The notes beneath the pieces were generated by a model, which worked only from the letters and a program-made list of their open reading frames with translations, did not search any database and was not told where the DNA came from. 64,000 nucleotides of DNA from contig BSYQ01000003.1 of NCBI GenBank assembly GCA_030272585.1, forward strand, positions 1,302,001 through 1,366,000, given 5' to 3'. Position 1 is the stretch's first letter, and each line of letters starts with the position of its first letter. The DNA is from Bryopsis sp. KO-2023. Taxonomy: Eukaryota; Chlorophyta; Ulvophyceae; Bryopsidales; Bryopsidaceae. The position numbers and the translations under genes were made by a program. Below are positions 53,780 to 61,846 of this stretch, one piece after another.

Positions 53780-54152
53780 TGTGACAGTTTACAAAGGGAG
53801 AGGTGGGATTCGATCCCTAGACCTCTCAGTGACAAGGATAGTAACGGTCGCACTAGCGAACCAGTGGGCGACGGTGGTTACAGAGGTCAAGTCGGTTATG
53901 TAGCCGTCTGACCCGTGACGTAACAGGAAGTAATGTGATGTGATAGTGTGATGGAACGAGTGACATGTGTGACTGTATCCGGACGGTGTAGTCCGGGGTC
54001 ACGTGAGTTGGAATTGGAGACAGTTACGGTTGGGACCGTTGACGGGATTCGAACCCGGGTCAACGGTTGACGAGTCTTAAGGCTTCTCGCCTTAGACCGT
54101 GTTGTTCGTGTTTGTAAAAGTTCTATTGTCTTATAACCCCGCGTCTCTTACA
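53780..54152 (+). repeat. Left LTR (373 bp)
   Basis: Begins TGTGACAG and ends TCTCTTACA. It is CpG-rich and matches the right LTR throughout. On the minus strand it contains a B box (54055-54045, GGTTCGAATCC) and a tRNA-Leu-like A box (54098-54088, GGTCTAAGGCG). Confidence 0.95.
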
Positions 54153-54154
54153 AG

Positions 54155-54166
54155 TGGTTTCGGAGC
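54155..54166 (+). other. Primer binding site
   Basis: TGGTTTCGGAGC lies two bases after the LTR. It differs at two positions from TGGTATCAGAGC, the common plant initiator-Met tRNA primer site. Confidence 0.6.
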
Positions 54167-54247
54167 GAAGTGTACTGGCTACACCCAAACGATCGGGCGG
54201 CCTGTGTGATATTGGGTTCATCGTAAAGACCGGGGGGAGAACCAGAA

Positions 54248-55816
54248 ATGTCGGCGGAAGACTTGAACAACGTGCTGGAGTCAGTAGCAGCACTGAAGAC
54301 GGGGTGTAAAGCACTGGAAGACCGTCTAGGGGAACTCGAAGGGTTGGAGATAAAGACAGAAATCGCGAATATCCACAAAGCAGGACAGAACGTGGAGAAA
54401 CTGGTGAATAAGCATGGCGACGAGTTCGCAAAGGTTCACAAAGCAGGCTTGGCAGTCGAAAAACTGGCGAATAAGCATGGAGAGTCCTTACAGAAACTGT
54501 CGAAAGCGGTCGGCAAGCTCGATGAAGCGGGAGCCGGGCTACAGGACAAAGTCAAAGCTGTAAAGGAGAAAGTAGCCGAGCTTGGAACCACGAACGAAAC
54601 CAGACATGTCGAGACTACCGGAAAACTGGAGTTGTTGGAAAAATCGGCGGGCGAGATCCGCGCGGACATGCTGAAAGTTCGACAGGGAGGCACGAAACTG
54701 GAACAGAAGGTGTCAAAAGTGAGCCTTGAAAGCCAAGCGAACCACCAGAAGCTTATGCAGAAGTTGGACGAACTGACGCTGAGCCAAACCCTACGAGAAA
54801 CCCAGGCGATGGAGTTTCGGACGGAGACGGACACGAAGTTTGCCACGGTGCTGGCAACGATGACGGAACTTACGGAACAGCAGTCGACGGCGCAGTCTGC
54901 TGCAGGTCATACACTGGAAGCAGGTTCAGGCCTGCACAAGAAACTATTGGACCTGCAAGAACAAATGGCGAACCAGAAGCTCGAACTGCAGGCATCGTTA
55001 CTGTCAGCAAAACACGAAATGGAAGAAAGGATACGGCAAGCAAGAACAACGGCGGGAGCAACGAGTGGAGGCTCCGCTGCAGGGCCGTCGATACCTGATG
55101 CGTGGAACTTCGCGCCTATACGGCTGGGGAATCCTCCTCAGTTCTTCGGAAAAACCGGAGAAGGAGCTTCAGACTGGGTGGAGAGCATGGAAACCTATTT
55201 TGTGGCGTCCGGGTGTCCGGTTGGAAAACGGGCACTGCTGGCGTCAACGGTGTTGAGAGGAGCTGCACAAGAGTGGTACACGGTGAAGAAAGCGTCAAAC
55301 CCGATGGTGATGGCGAGCTGGGATGTGCTGGGGCAGGAGCTTATCGAATACTTCGACCCCTTTGACAAGGCAGAGACGGCCAGAGACCAGCTATTCAGGC
55401 TAACGCACAAGAAGGGCACGCTCAGGGAGCACATCTCTCTGTTTTCCAAACTCTTGATCAAGACTCCAACTATGGCAACGGAAGACAAAATACATCTCTT
55501 CACGCACAGCCTGCAGGCGAAGATAAAATCTCACGTCTTCTTAAACCGTCCTCAGACATTCGACGAAGCTGTTCAGTTGGCACTGCAAGCAGACCGGGCT
55601 GCAGGCCGAGCAGGAAACGAGCAGACTCCTTGGTACCCAAAACAAAACCGACAGTATGACGATAAGATGGAGATTGGCGCAGTGTCAGGAGAGAAGTGGA
55701 ACCAGTCGTCACCCAAGAAAGGGAAATGTCATAACTGCGGAAAGTTCGGGCATTTCGCGAGAGAATGTCGATCGAAGAAGAAGGGTGGCCAAAACAAGTC
55801 GTCGGGAAACGAGTAG
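54248..55816 (+). CDS. gag: Chromovirus Gag
   Basis: 522 aa. The N-terminal ~280 residues are a long coiled coil with internal repeats around IHKAGQNVEKLVNKHG, VHKAGLAVEKLANKHG and LSKAVGKLDEAG. The retrotransposon gag (capsid) region follows, about 300-460 (DWVESMETYFVASG, AAQEWYTVKK, YFDPFDKAETARDQLFRL). A CCHC zinc knuckle (CHNCGKFGHFAREC) lies at ~494-507. The stop TAG (55814-55816) comes six bases... directly after GGGAAAC-GAG, the -1 slip site. The region is rich in CpG, unlike pol. The coiled coil is longer than in usual Ty3/Gypsy Gags. Confidence 0.9.
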   Translation: MSAEDLNNVLESVAALKTGCKALEDRLGELEGLEIKTEIANIHKAGQNVEKLVNKHGDEFAKVHKAGLAVEKLANKHGESLQKLSKAVGKLDEAGAGLQDKVKAVKEKVAELGTTNETRHVETTGKLELLEKSAGEIRADMLKVRQGGTKLEQKVSKVSLESQANHQKLMQKLDELTLSQTLRETQAMEFRTETDTKFATVLATMTELTEQQSTAQSAAGHTLEAGSGLHKKLLDLQEQMANQKLELQASLLSAKHEMEERIRQARTTAGATSGGSAAGPSIPDAWNFAPIRLGNPPQFFGKTGEGASDWVESMETYFVASGCPVGKRALLASTVLRGAAQEWYTVKKASNPMVMASWDVLGQELIEYFDPFDKAETARDQLFRLTHKKGTLREHISLFSKLLIKTPTMATEDKIHLFTHSLQAKIKSHVFLNRPQTFDEAVQLALQADRAAGRAGNEQTPWYPKQNRQYDDKMEIGAVSGEKWNQSSPKKGKCHNCGKFGHFARECRSKKKGGQNKSSGNE

Positions 55817-55841
55817 GGCCTCCCTGGACCAGGCCAGGAGG
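55804..55841 (+). promoter_or_regulatory. -1 ribosomal frameshift signal at the gag/pol junction
   Basis: Heptamer GGGAAAC (55804-55810) is read in the gag frame as xxG GGA AAC, exactly the X-XXY-YYZ pattern. After an 8-base spacer, bases 55819-55827 can pair with 55834-55841 (eight pairs, one bulged C, 6-base loop). Slipping back one base leads directly into the pol frame and bypasses the gag TAG at 55814. Confidence 0.75.
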
Positions 55842-57531
55842 GGCGTCAAAGAAACCTGGACATGCAAATGTGATGTCGGAAATGTCGTCGGAAAGTCGTC
55901 AGAATGGTTCTCAAGACAAGGAAGGATTACAAGGAAATCAGAGGAATGTCAGTGATGGGAAGGTGCTAGTGGTTGATAAGGTTGAAGGGGGAACATCTAA
56001 AGGATCTCCTGAGAATGGTGCTCAGGCAAAGGCAGGATCCAGATGTAAGACATCTTCATCTTATTTGGGAAGGTTTGGGGGAGGGAAGCTTGCCAGATCC
56101 AGTACCTCAGATTCGAGGGCTGGCAAAGGGGATCCGGTCAGCAACAAAGCTAAGGGATCCATCCCCACAGTGTTGGGACAATCCATACAGAAAACCCCTG
56201 AGATGGAAGGGATAACAAAGGACAATCTACAGTCCTCCCCTCCAAAAGGATCAGTGGTGATGCAGAAACAGCTACAGACAATCAAGGAATCCATCTCTAA
56301 GCCCAGAGAGGTTCTCACAGCCTCAGGAGTATGGAAATCCATACATGCAAAAGAGGAATCAAAAGGGAATCATGGGATTCACAAGCAAGTCAGATTCTCA
56401 TCATCAACTGAGACACATTGTCCAACACCAAACCAGGATACAGAGGAGAAAATGGTGACAGGGAAATTGGGATCAGTGGGTCAAGGAGACCTGGGATCCA
56501 CCCTGCTATATGTGCCTGGAAAATTGAAAACACAGACAGTCAAATGTCTTATTGACAGTGGAGCTACTGGTGATTTTATGGATGTCATCACTGCCCAAGA
56601 GAATGCATTGAAAATCCTTAAAAACGAACATCTATCAGTGGAGTTAGCTGATGGATCCAGAATCCTGCTAAAGGAGAAAGCACTGATCAGACTCAGATTG
56701 GGTCCATGGGTGATTAAGAGGACCTTCTGGATGGTACCAAACCTAAAGCACAAGATCATACTGGGAAAGGCTTGGCTGGTTGACCACAATCCACACATTG
56801 ACTGGAGGAGTCATGTGATCACCATCTGCAAGCCTAACAAAGTCCCAATCAAGCTACAAGGATTCCATCCAAAGGTAGCAGCAGTCCAGGATCCACAAGA
56901 GATCAATCTCCTCTCAGCCAGTGAAGCTAAGAAATGTTTGAAGAACAGAGATGGAGAGGCTTACCTGGTGCTGGTCAGGAAAGTTCAGGATCCCCAGGAA
57001 TCAGGGGAAATCAATGCAGCCAAGCAAATCAGGAATCCTGGTGAAGCAAAGGCAGTCAAGGGTACAGAGGATGGTACAGATGCTAATTTCAAGAGCATGG
57101 TTGATGGACTGGATGATGAGCTACAAGAGCTGAAGGATGTCCTGAATGACTATAAGGATGTCTTCCCAATGGATTTACCAGACCATCTACCACCTCACAG
57201 ACCATGGGATATGAGGATCCCATTGAAGGATGACACTAAACCAGTGTTTGGCCCACTCTACAAGCAATCCCCAAAAGAATTGGATGCCTTAAGGGAGCAA
57301 TTGGACTATTTACTGGAGAAAGGAATGATTAGACCAAGCCACAGCAATTTTGGAGCACCTGTGCTCTTTGTTCCCAAACCTGGAGGAGCATTGAGGTTCT
57401 GTGTGGACTACAGAGCTTTGAACAGGGCCACCAAAATCACCCAATTCCCCATTCCTAGAATGGATGAGATGTTGGACAGGCTGAGGCATGCAAGCTACTT
57501 CAGTAAGGTGGACCTAAGGGCAGGCTTTTAG
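55804..57531 (+). CDS. pol: Chromovirus Pol, part 1: protease and N-terminal reverse transcriptase
   Basis: Entered by -1 slip at 55804 (the frame is open from 55765). A ~200-residue low-complexity spacer precedes the aspartic protease (CLIDSGATGDFMD, then the flap and IILGKAWL). Reverse transcriptase begins with YKDVFPMDLPDHLPPHRPWD and continues through GMIRPSHSNFGAPVLFVPKPGG, RFCVDYRALNR and FSKVDLRAGF. It then meets an in-frame TAG (57529-57531) where relatives have a His or Tyr-His before Gln-Ile/Leu. From about 55,905 onward CpG almost disappears. Confidence 0.85.
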   Translation, partial: GKRVGPPWTRPGGASKKPGHANVMSEMSSESRQNGSQDKEGLQGNQRNVSDGKVLVVDKVEGGTSKGSPENGAQAKAGSRCKTSSSYLGRFGGGKLARSSTSDSRAGKGDPVSNKAKGSIPTVLGQSIQKTPEMEGITKDNLQSSPPKGSVVMQKQLQTIKESISKPREVLTASGVWKSIHAKEESKGNHGIHKQVRFSSSTETHCPTPNQDTEEKMVTGKLGSVGQGDLGSTLLYVPGKLKTQTVKCLIDSGATGDFMDVITAQENALKILKNEHLSVELADGSRILLKEKALIRLRLGPWVIKRTFWMVPNLKHKIILGKAWLVDHNPHIDWRSHVITICKPNKVPIKLQGFHPKVAAVQDPQEINLLSASEAKKCLKNRDGEAYLVLVRKVQDPQESGEINAAKQIRNPGEAKAVKGTEDGTDANFKSMVDGLDDELQELKDVLNDYKDVFPMDLPDHLPPHRPWDMRIPLKDDTKPVFGPLYKQSPKELDALREQLDYLLEKGMIRPSHSNFGAPVLFVPKPGGALRFCVDYRALNRATKITQFPIPRMDEMLDRLRHASYFSKVDLRAGF

Positions 57532-57537
57532 CAATTA
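57529..57537 (+). promoter_or_regulatory. UAG-CAA-UUA stop in TMV-type readthrough context, inside RT
   Basis: The in-frame stop and the next six bases read TAG CAA TTA, the context known to give leaky termination in tobacco mosaic virus. Translation in the same frame continues with QLRMAPGEEGK, the next conserved RT residues. Whether it is used or is a chance mutation cannot be told from one copy. Confidence 0.5.
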
Positions 57538-58005
57538 AGGATGGCTCCTGGGGAGGAGGGAAAGACTGCATTCAGAACAAAATATGGACAATATGAATTT
57601 TTGGTGATGCCAATGGGGTTGAGTGGATCTCCTGGACATTTCATGTCCATGATGAATGAGATCCTGGCTCCTTATATTGACAAATTTGTCCAAGTGTTTT
57701 TGGATGACATCCTAATCTATTCTTCCACACCTGAAGAGCATGCAAGACACATGAAGCTGGTGCTGGAAGCCCTCAGGAAGCATCAACTGTATGCAAAATT
57801 GGTCAAGTCTGCAGTAGGGAAAAAGGAGGTGGATTTTCTGGGTACTTGGGTCACTCACCAAGGAGTTCAGCCCATGGCTGACAAGCTGGATGCTATCAAA
57901 CAGTGGCCTACACCCTCAAATGTCCATGATGTCAGAAGTTTCCTTGGATTGTGCTGCTTCTACAGAAGATTTGTGGCCAATTTCAGTGAAAAGCTGCTGC
58001 ACTGA
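57532..58005 (+). CDS. pol: Chromovirus Pol, part 2: RT catalytic core
   Basis: Same frame as part 1 after the TAG. It contains RTKYGQYEFLVMPMGLSGSPGHF, the catalytic VFLDDILIYS (Y/F-x-DD box), HMKLVLEALRKHQLYAKLVKS and VDFLGTWVTHQGVQPMADK, ending with FLGLCCFYRRFVANFSEK. It then runs into TGA (58003-58005), because the conserved continuation lies in the -1 frame from the A-run at 57989-57992. Confidence 0.85.
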   Translation, partial: QLRMAPGEEGKTAFRTKYGQYEFLVMPMGLSGSPGHFMSMMNEILAPYIDKFVQVFLDDILIYSSTPEEHARHMKLVLEALRKHQLYAKLVKSAVGKKEVDFLGTWVTHQGVQPMADKLDAIKQWPTPSNVHDVRSFLGLCCFYRRFVANFSEKLLH

Positions 58006-60362
58006 CCAACCTGACCAAGGGAAACCAACAGTTTATATGGGGAGATGAGGAAAAACAAGCATTTGAAGATCTCAAGGAGGCATTGTGCTCAGCACCTGTC
58101 CTGATCCATCCAAGGGAAGAGTGGCCCTGGATTGTGGCTACTGATGGCAGTCAAACAGGAGTGGGGGGAGTGCTAATGCAAGAGGGACCAGATGGACTAC
58201 ATCCTGTGGCTTTTGAATCCCACAAGCTGACAGATGCTGAGTCCAGGTACCCCATTCATGAGATTGAGCTGTTGGGAATTGTACATTGCTTGAAGAAGTG
58301 GAGAGCATATCTGGAAGGAAGGGAATTTGTCCTCAGGACTGACAACCAGTCCTTAATTTGGCTGGATTCACAACAACATCTGAGCAGAAGACAAGCCAGA
58401 TGGGTGGAGTTCCTAGCTCCCTTCAGGTTCAAGACTGTGCATATCCCAGGAAAAGATAATGTGGTGGCTGATGCCCTTTCTAGATGTCCACATCCAGTGG
58501 ATCCAAGGGATTCTGGAAGTGGAGGGGGAGATTTGAAGGCATCTGCACCAAATGGCACAACCAAAACTCTTGTGAAGCATGATGGCAAGGTTCAGAGGTA
58601 CCAAGGCTTGGGGGCCTGGGGAGAGAATCATCCACAGGATCTTGTGTTTGATGAACAACCAGGAGAGCCATTGGGTTCCAGATTGGTGAAGGTTACTGGA
58701 TGCCAAACTGGAAAGCTGCCTGAGAGACTGAAAACAGATGTGATGCCAAATGATGCAAGAGGAGGTACCAAAAGGGGTACTGTAAATGAATTGTCAAGAT
58801 CTGATGAACAAATCAATGCACTGGAGAAGTCATCCATGGAACCTATGGCTCAAGGGAGTCCACAAGAGGTTGCTGATGCCCAGAAGAATGATGTACATTG
58901 CAAGGAAATCCTGAAGAGATTGGATTCTGACATCCAGACCCAAAGGGTGTTCAAGATGTCTACTGATGGAGTTCTACAGACTGTGGAAGGGAAGATTGTT
59001 GTGCCACAGAGTCTAAAAGCAATGGTGATGAAGGAAGGGCATGATAGTCTGATTGGAGGACACAAAGGGAAGGAGAGAACACTAGCTGTGTTGCAACAGC
59101 ATTTCTGGTGGAAGAAGATGTCCCAGGAGGTAGCCCAATATTGCAGGAGCTGCCCAGTGTGCCAAAAGACTAAAGCATCAACCAAGAAACTTGCAGGGGA
59201 TTTGCAGCCATTGCAGATTCCAACTAGGAGATGGAGCTCTGTGAGTTTGGACCTCATCACAGGACTGCCCAAAACAGCCAGAGGGAAGGATGCCATTGTG
59301 GTTTTTGTGGACAGGATGTCCAAGATGTCCCATTTCTGTGCCACCCAAGGAACCATTGGAGCAGCAGGGATGGCCAGGATGATATTTGATGAGGTATGGA
59401 GACATCATGGGATGCCTGAGGACCTGGTATCTGATAGGGATGCCAGGTTCACATCTGAACTGTGGAAGGAGTTGATGAAGCTGGTGGGGACAACATTGAA
59501 GATGTCATCTGCCAGACATCCTCAGTCAGATGGCCAAACAGAGAGGCTCAACAGGATACTGGAGGAAAGCCTCAGAGCCTATGTGGATCACTCTCAAACT
59601 GATTGGGATCTAAAGTTGAGTGCAGCTGAATTTGTTTATAACCAAGGGAAGCAAGCAAGCACTGGGTATAGCCCATTCTACTTAAATTCTGGAGATGAAC
59701 CCTTGGTGCCTGCAGCCTTATTGGGGAGGAAGAAGATTGAGACACCCATCAGAGGTGTGGATGAGATATTGAATGACCTGAGGATGGATGTGGAAGTGGC
59801 CAAGACATGCATTGCCAGAGCTCAGAACAGACAGAAGCAGAATGCTGACAAGCATAGAAGAGATGATGAGTTTCAGGTGGATGATGTGGTCCTTTTGAGT
59901 ACCAAGGACTTGAAGCTGGCTGGGGACAGATGCAAGAAGTTGGGTCCCAAATATGTGGGCCCATTCAAGATTGTGAAGAGAGTGGGTCAAGTGGCCTATG
60001 AACTGGAAGTCCCTCAGCAGTGGAGTCTGCATCCAGTGTTCCACATCTCAAAGCTAAGAAGATACATTCAAGATGAGCAGTATGGGAACAGGGAACCCAA
60101 CCCACTGCCAGCAGAGATCATTGATGGAACCCCAGAGTTCCATGTGGAGATGTTTTTGGATCACAGAGAGGTCAGAAGAGGCAGAGGCAGGGGGAGAACT
60201 TCAAGGGAGTTCTTGATCAGATGGCAAGGATATGACAGGGGCCATGATAGCTGGGAGCCTATCAGGAACCTGGAAAACTGTCCAGATATTGCAGCAGCAT
60301 ACTTCCAGCAGAAACACTTGGAAGCAACAGAGCAGGAGAAGAGAGTTTGGAGGTGGAGATAA
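57993..60362 (+). CDS. pol: Chromovirus Pol, part 3: RNase H, integrase, chromodomain
   Basis: The frame opens at 57993, -1 relative to part 2. RNase H: VATDGSQTGVGGVLMQ, IHEIELLGIVHCL, LRTDNQSLIWL and DNVVADALSR. Integrase zinc domain: H-x5-H (GHDSLIGGHKG) and CRSCPVC. The catalytic D,D35E core is in VSLDLITGLPKT, LVSDRDARFTSELW and HPQSDGQTERLNRILEESL. The C-terminus is GPFKIVKRVGQVAYELEVP, then VFHISKLRRY and a chromodomain (REFLIRWQGYDRGHDSWEPIRNLE), which in chromoviruses steers integration to marked chromatin. No CpG was seen anywhere in this part. Confidence 0.9.
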   Translation, partial: AAALTNLTKGNQQFIWGDEEKQAFEDLKEALCSAPVLIHPREEWPWIVATDGSQTGVGGVLMQEGPDGLHPVAFESHKLTDAESRYPIHEIELLGIVHCLKKWRAYLEGREFVLRTDNQSLIWLDSQQHLSRRQARWVEFLAPFRFKTVHIPGKDNVVADALSRCPHPVDPRDSGSGGGDLKASAPNGTTKTLVKHDGKVQRYQGLGAWGENHPQDLVFDEQPGEPLGSRLVKVTGCQTGKLPERLKTDVMPNDARGGTKRGTVNELSRSDEQINALEKSSMEPMAQGSPQEVADAQKNDVHCKEILKRLDSDIQTQRVFKMSTDGVLQTVEGKIVVPQSLKAMVMKEGHDSLIGGHKGKERTLAVLQQHFWWKKMSQEVAQYCRSCPVCQKTKASTKKLAGDLQPLQIPTRRWSSVSLDLITGLPKTARGKDAIVVFVDRMSKMSHFCATQGTIGAAGMARMIFDEVWRHHGMPEDLVSDRDARFTSELWKELMKLVGTTLKMSSARHPQSDGQTERLNRILEESLRAYVDHSQTDWDLKLSAAEFVYNQGKQASTGYSPFYLNSGDEPLVPAALLGRKKIETPIRGVDEILNDLRMDVEVAKTCIARAQNRQKQNADKHRRDDEFQVDDVVLLSTKDLKLAGDRCKKLGPKYVGPFKIVKRVGQVAYELEVPQQWSLHPVFHISKLRRYIQDEQYGNREPNPLPAEIIDGTPEFHVEMFLDHREVRRGRGRGRTSREFLIRWQGYDRGHDSWEPIRNLENCPDIAAAYFQQKHLEATEQEKRVWRWR

Positions 60363-60682
60363 GAGGACTTCAAGAGTTGAAGAGTGAGTAAATGAAAGAT
60401 ATCCCTGCAGAGATATGGGAATGAGAAAGGAATTTCAGTCTATGACTGTTGGGGGTTCAGGGGAGTTGGTGTTAGTGCTGAGGCCAGGTCAGCTGTTTTC
60501 TTTTCTACTGTCTTTGGGATGGTCTTTCAGATGGGGTTTTTCCTTTTTGCTTTTTGGGAGGTCTTTGGGATTTTTCCTTCTTGCTTTTGGGGGAGGGCTC
60601 TATTCTTTCTTGCTGGATTTCTGTATGTGTTATTTGGTGACCTTAGGTCTGGGGGCCAGATCTCTAAGGTCAGGGGGAGTCT
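60363..60682 (+). other. 3' internal region with polypurine tract
   Basis: Non-coding, T- and G-rich. AGGGGGAG (60672-60679) just upstream of the right LTR is the likely polypurine tract priming plus-strand DNA. Confidence 0.6.
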
Positions 60683-61055
60683 TGTGACAGTTTACAAAGG
60701 GAGAGGTGGGATTCGATCCCTAGACCTCTCAGTGACAAGGATAGTAACGGTCGCACTAGCGAACCAGTGGGCGACGGTGGTTACAGAGGTCAAGTCGGTT
60801 ATGTAGCCGTCTGACCCGTGACGTAACAGGAAGTAATGTGATGTGATAGTGTGATGGAACGAGTGACATGTGTGACTGTATCCGGACGGTGTAGTCCGGG
60901 GTCACGTGAGTTGGAATTGGAGACAGTTACGGTTGGGACCGTTGACGGGATTCGAACCCGGGTCAACGGTTGACGAGTCTTAAGGCTTCTCGCCTTAGAC
61001 CGTGTTGTTCGTGTTTGTAAAAGTTCTATTGTCTTATAACCCCGCGTCTCTTACA
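60683..61055 (+). repeat. Right LTR (373 bp)
   Basis: Same length and, by direct reading, the same sequence as the left LTR, including the antisense B box (60958-60948) and A box (61001-60991). Confidence 0.95.
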
Positions 61056-61060
61056 TCGAT
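61056..61060 (+). repeat. Target-site duplication TCGAT (right)
   Basis: Exact copy of 53775-53779. Confidence 0.9.
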
Positions 61061-61846
61061 TCAGCTAAATTCAACGAACGTGAAATATCTTCAAATAAAG
61101 AAGATTGAAAAGAAAAATTGGACGACTTGGGGTGGAGTTAATTAACTCCACTCATTTATAAATGCAGACCATCATATATGGTACTGTAAGGAGGTTCAGA
61201 ATAGATGGGAAAGATGGGGAAATGTACATGTAACGGCCAGTGGGAAAGTGGACTTGAAACGGCACATGACAGTTATTGAGAAAGTATATGAGTTGAGAGG
61301 ACGGATTGGGGAACATCCTGTAATCATACTTTCGGGATATCTTACAGTACATATCACCATGTATGGCCAACATTGAAGAGAAGAGGAAGTGTGTGTGTTT
61401 GTGTGCTGGAAGGGACTTGACTAGCAGTTTTAGTTGGCAGATTGAAAAAGGGGGAATGTGAATGATGAGGGGTTGGTGTGCTGATGGGCGTGAGTGTTAG
61501 TGTTCGCAGCCAGCGGGATGTTCAAAGATGTTAAAAGTTGTGGTCTGGTTTTCGAGAGACCTTTTGCTTGGCCAAGCATTCACGCCTCGCCCACAGGCAA
61601 GAAAGAAAAGACGGAAGGCACTCAGCAAGCATACTATGACTAGTGGCTTTAGTAACGCATAACCGACGAGATTTGATAAGATATGTCGGGGAGCGCGCGA
61701 CCTGGTTCAAGTTCCTACACTTCTGGCACCAACACTGATTACCACGTCACTTCTTGAACACCACGCCCCTTGCAGTTTTGACCTTGCGTTCCAGACATTC
61801 TGTTGCCCCTTTTTCATGGGGTGACTGTTGGTGAGCACAGCAAATC
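61061..61846. other. Intergenic, promoter side of the second transporter
   Basis: About 790 bp between the retrotransposon and transporter copy B. No gene seen. Contains TGTAACGGCC (61230-61239), also present upstream of copy A near 51922, which may be shared promoter sequence. Confidence 0.35.

Larger units (their letters stand above)
53780..61055 (+). mobile_element. Full-length Ty3/Gypsy chromovirus LTR retrotransposon
   Basis: A 7276-bp element with two 373-bp LTRs (53780-54152, 60683-61055) that begin TG, end CA and look identical base by base, flanked by TCGAT. The order PBS, gag, protease, RT, RNase H, integrase, chromodomain defines a chromovirus. Identical LTRs indicate a very recent insertion. 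Pol is broken into three frames: a -1 step at the gag stop, an in-frame UAG in RT, and another -1 step before RNase H. It separates two tandem transporter paralogues. Confidence 0.95.

Noticed and set aside
54037..54100. A real tRNA gene in the LTRs
   Set aside because: A and B boxes are good, but the anticodon stem does not pair and no proper acceptor stem is visible; kept as a promoter-like finding only.
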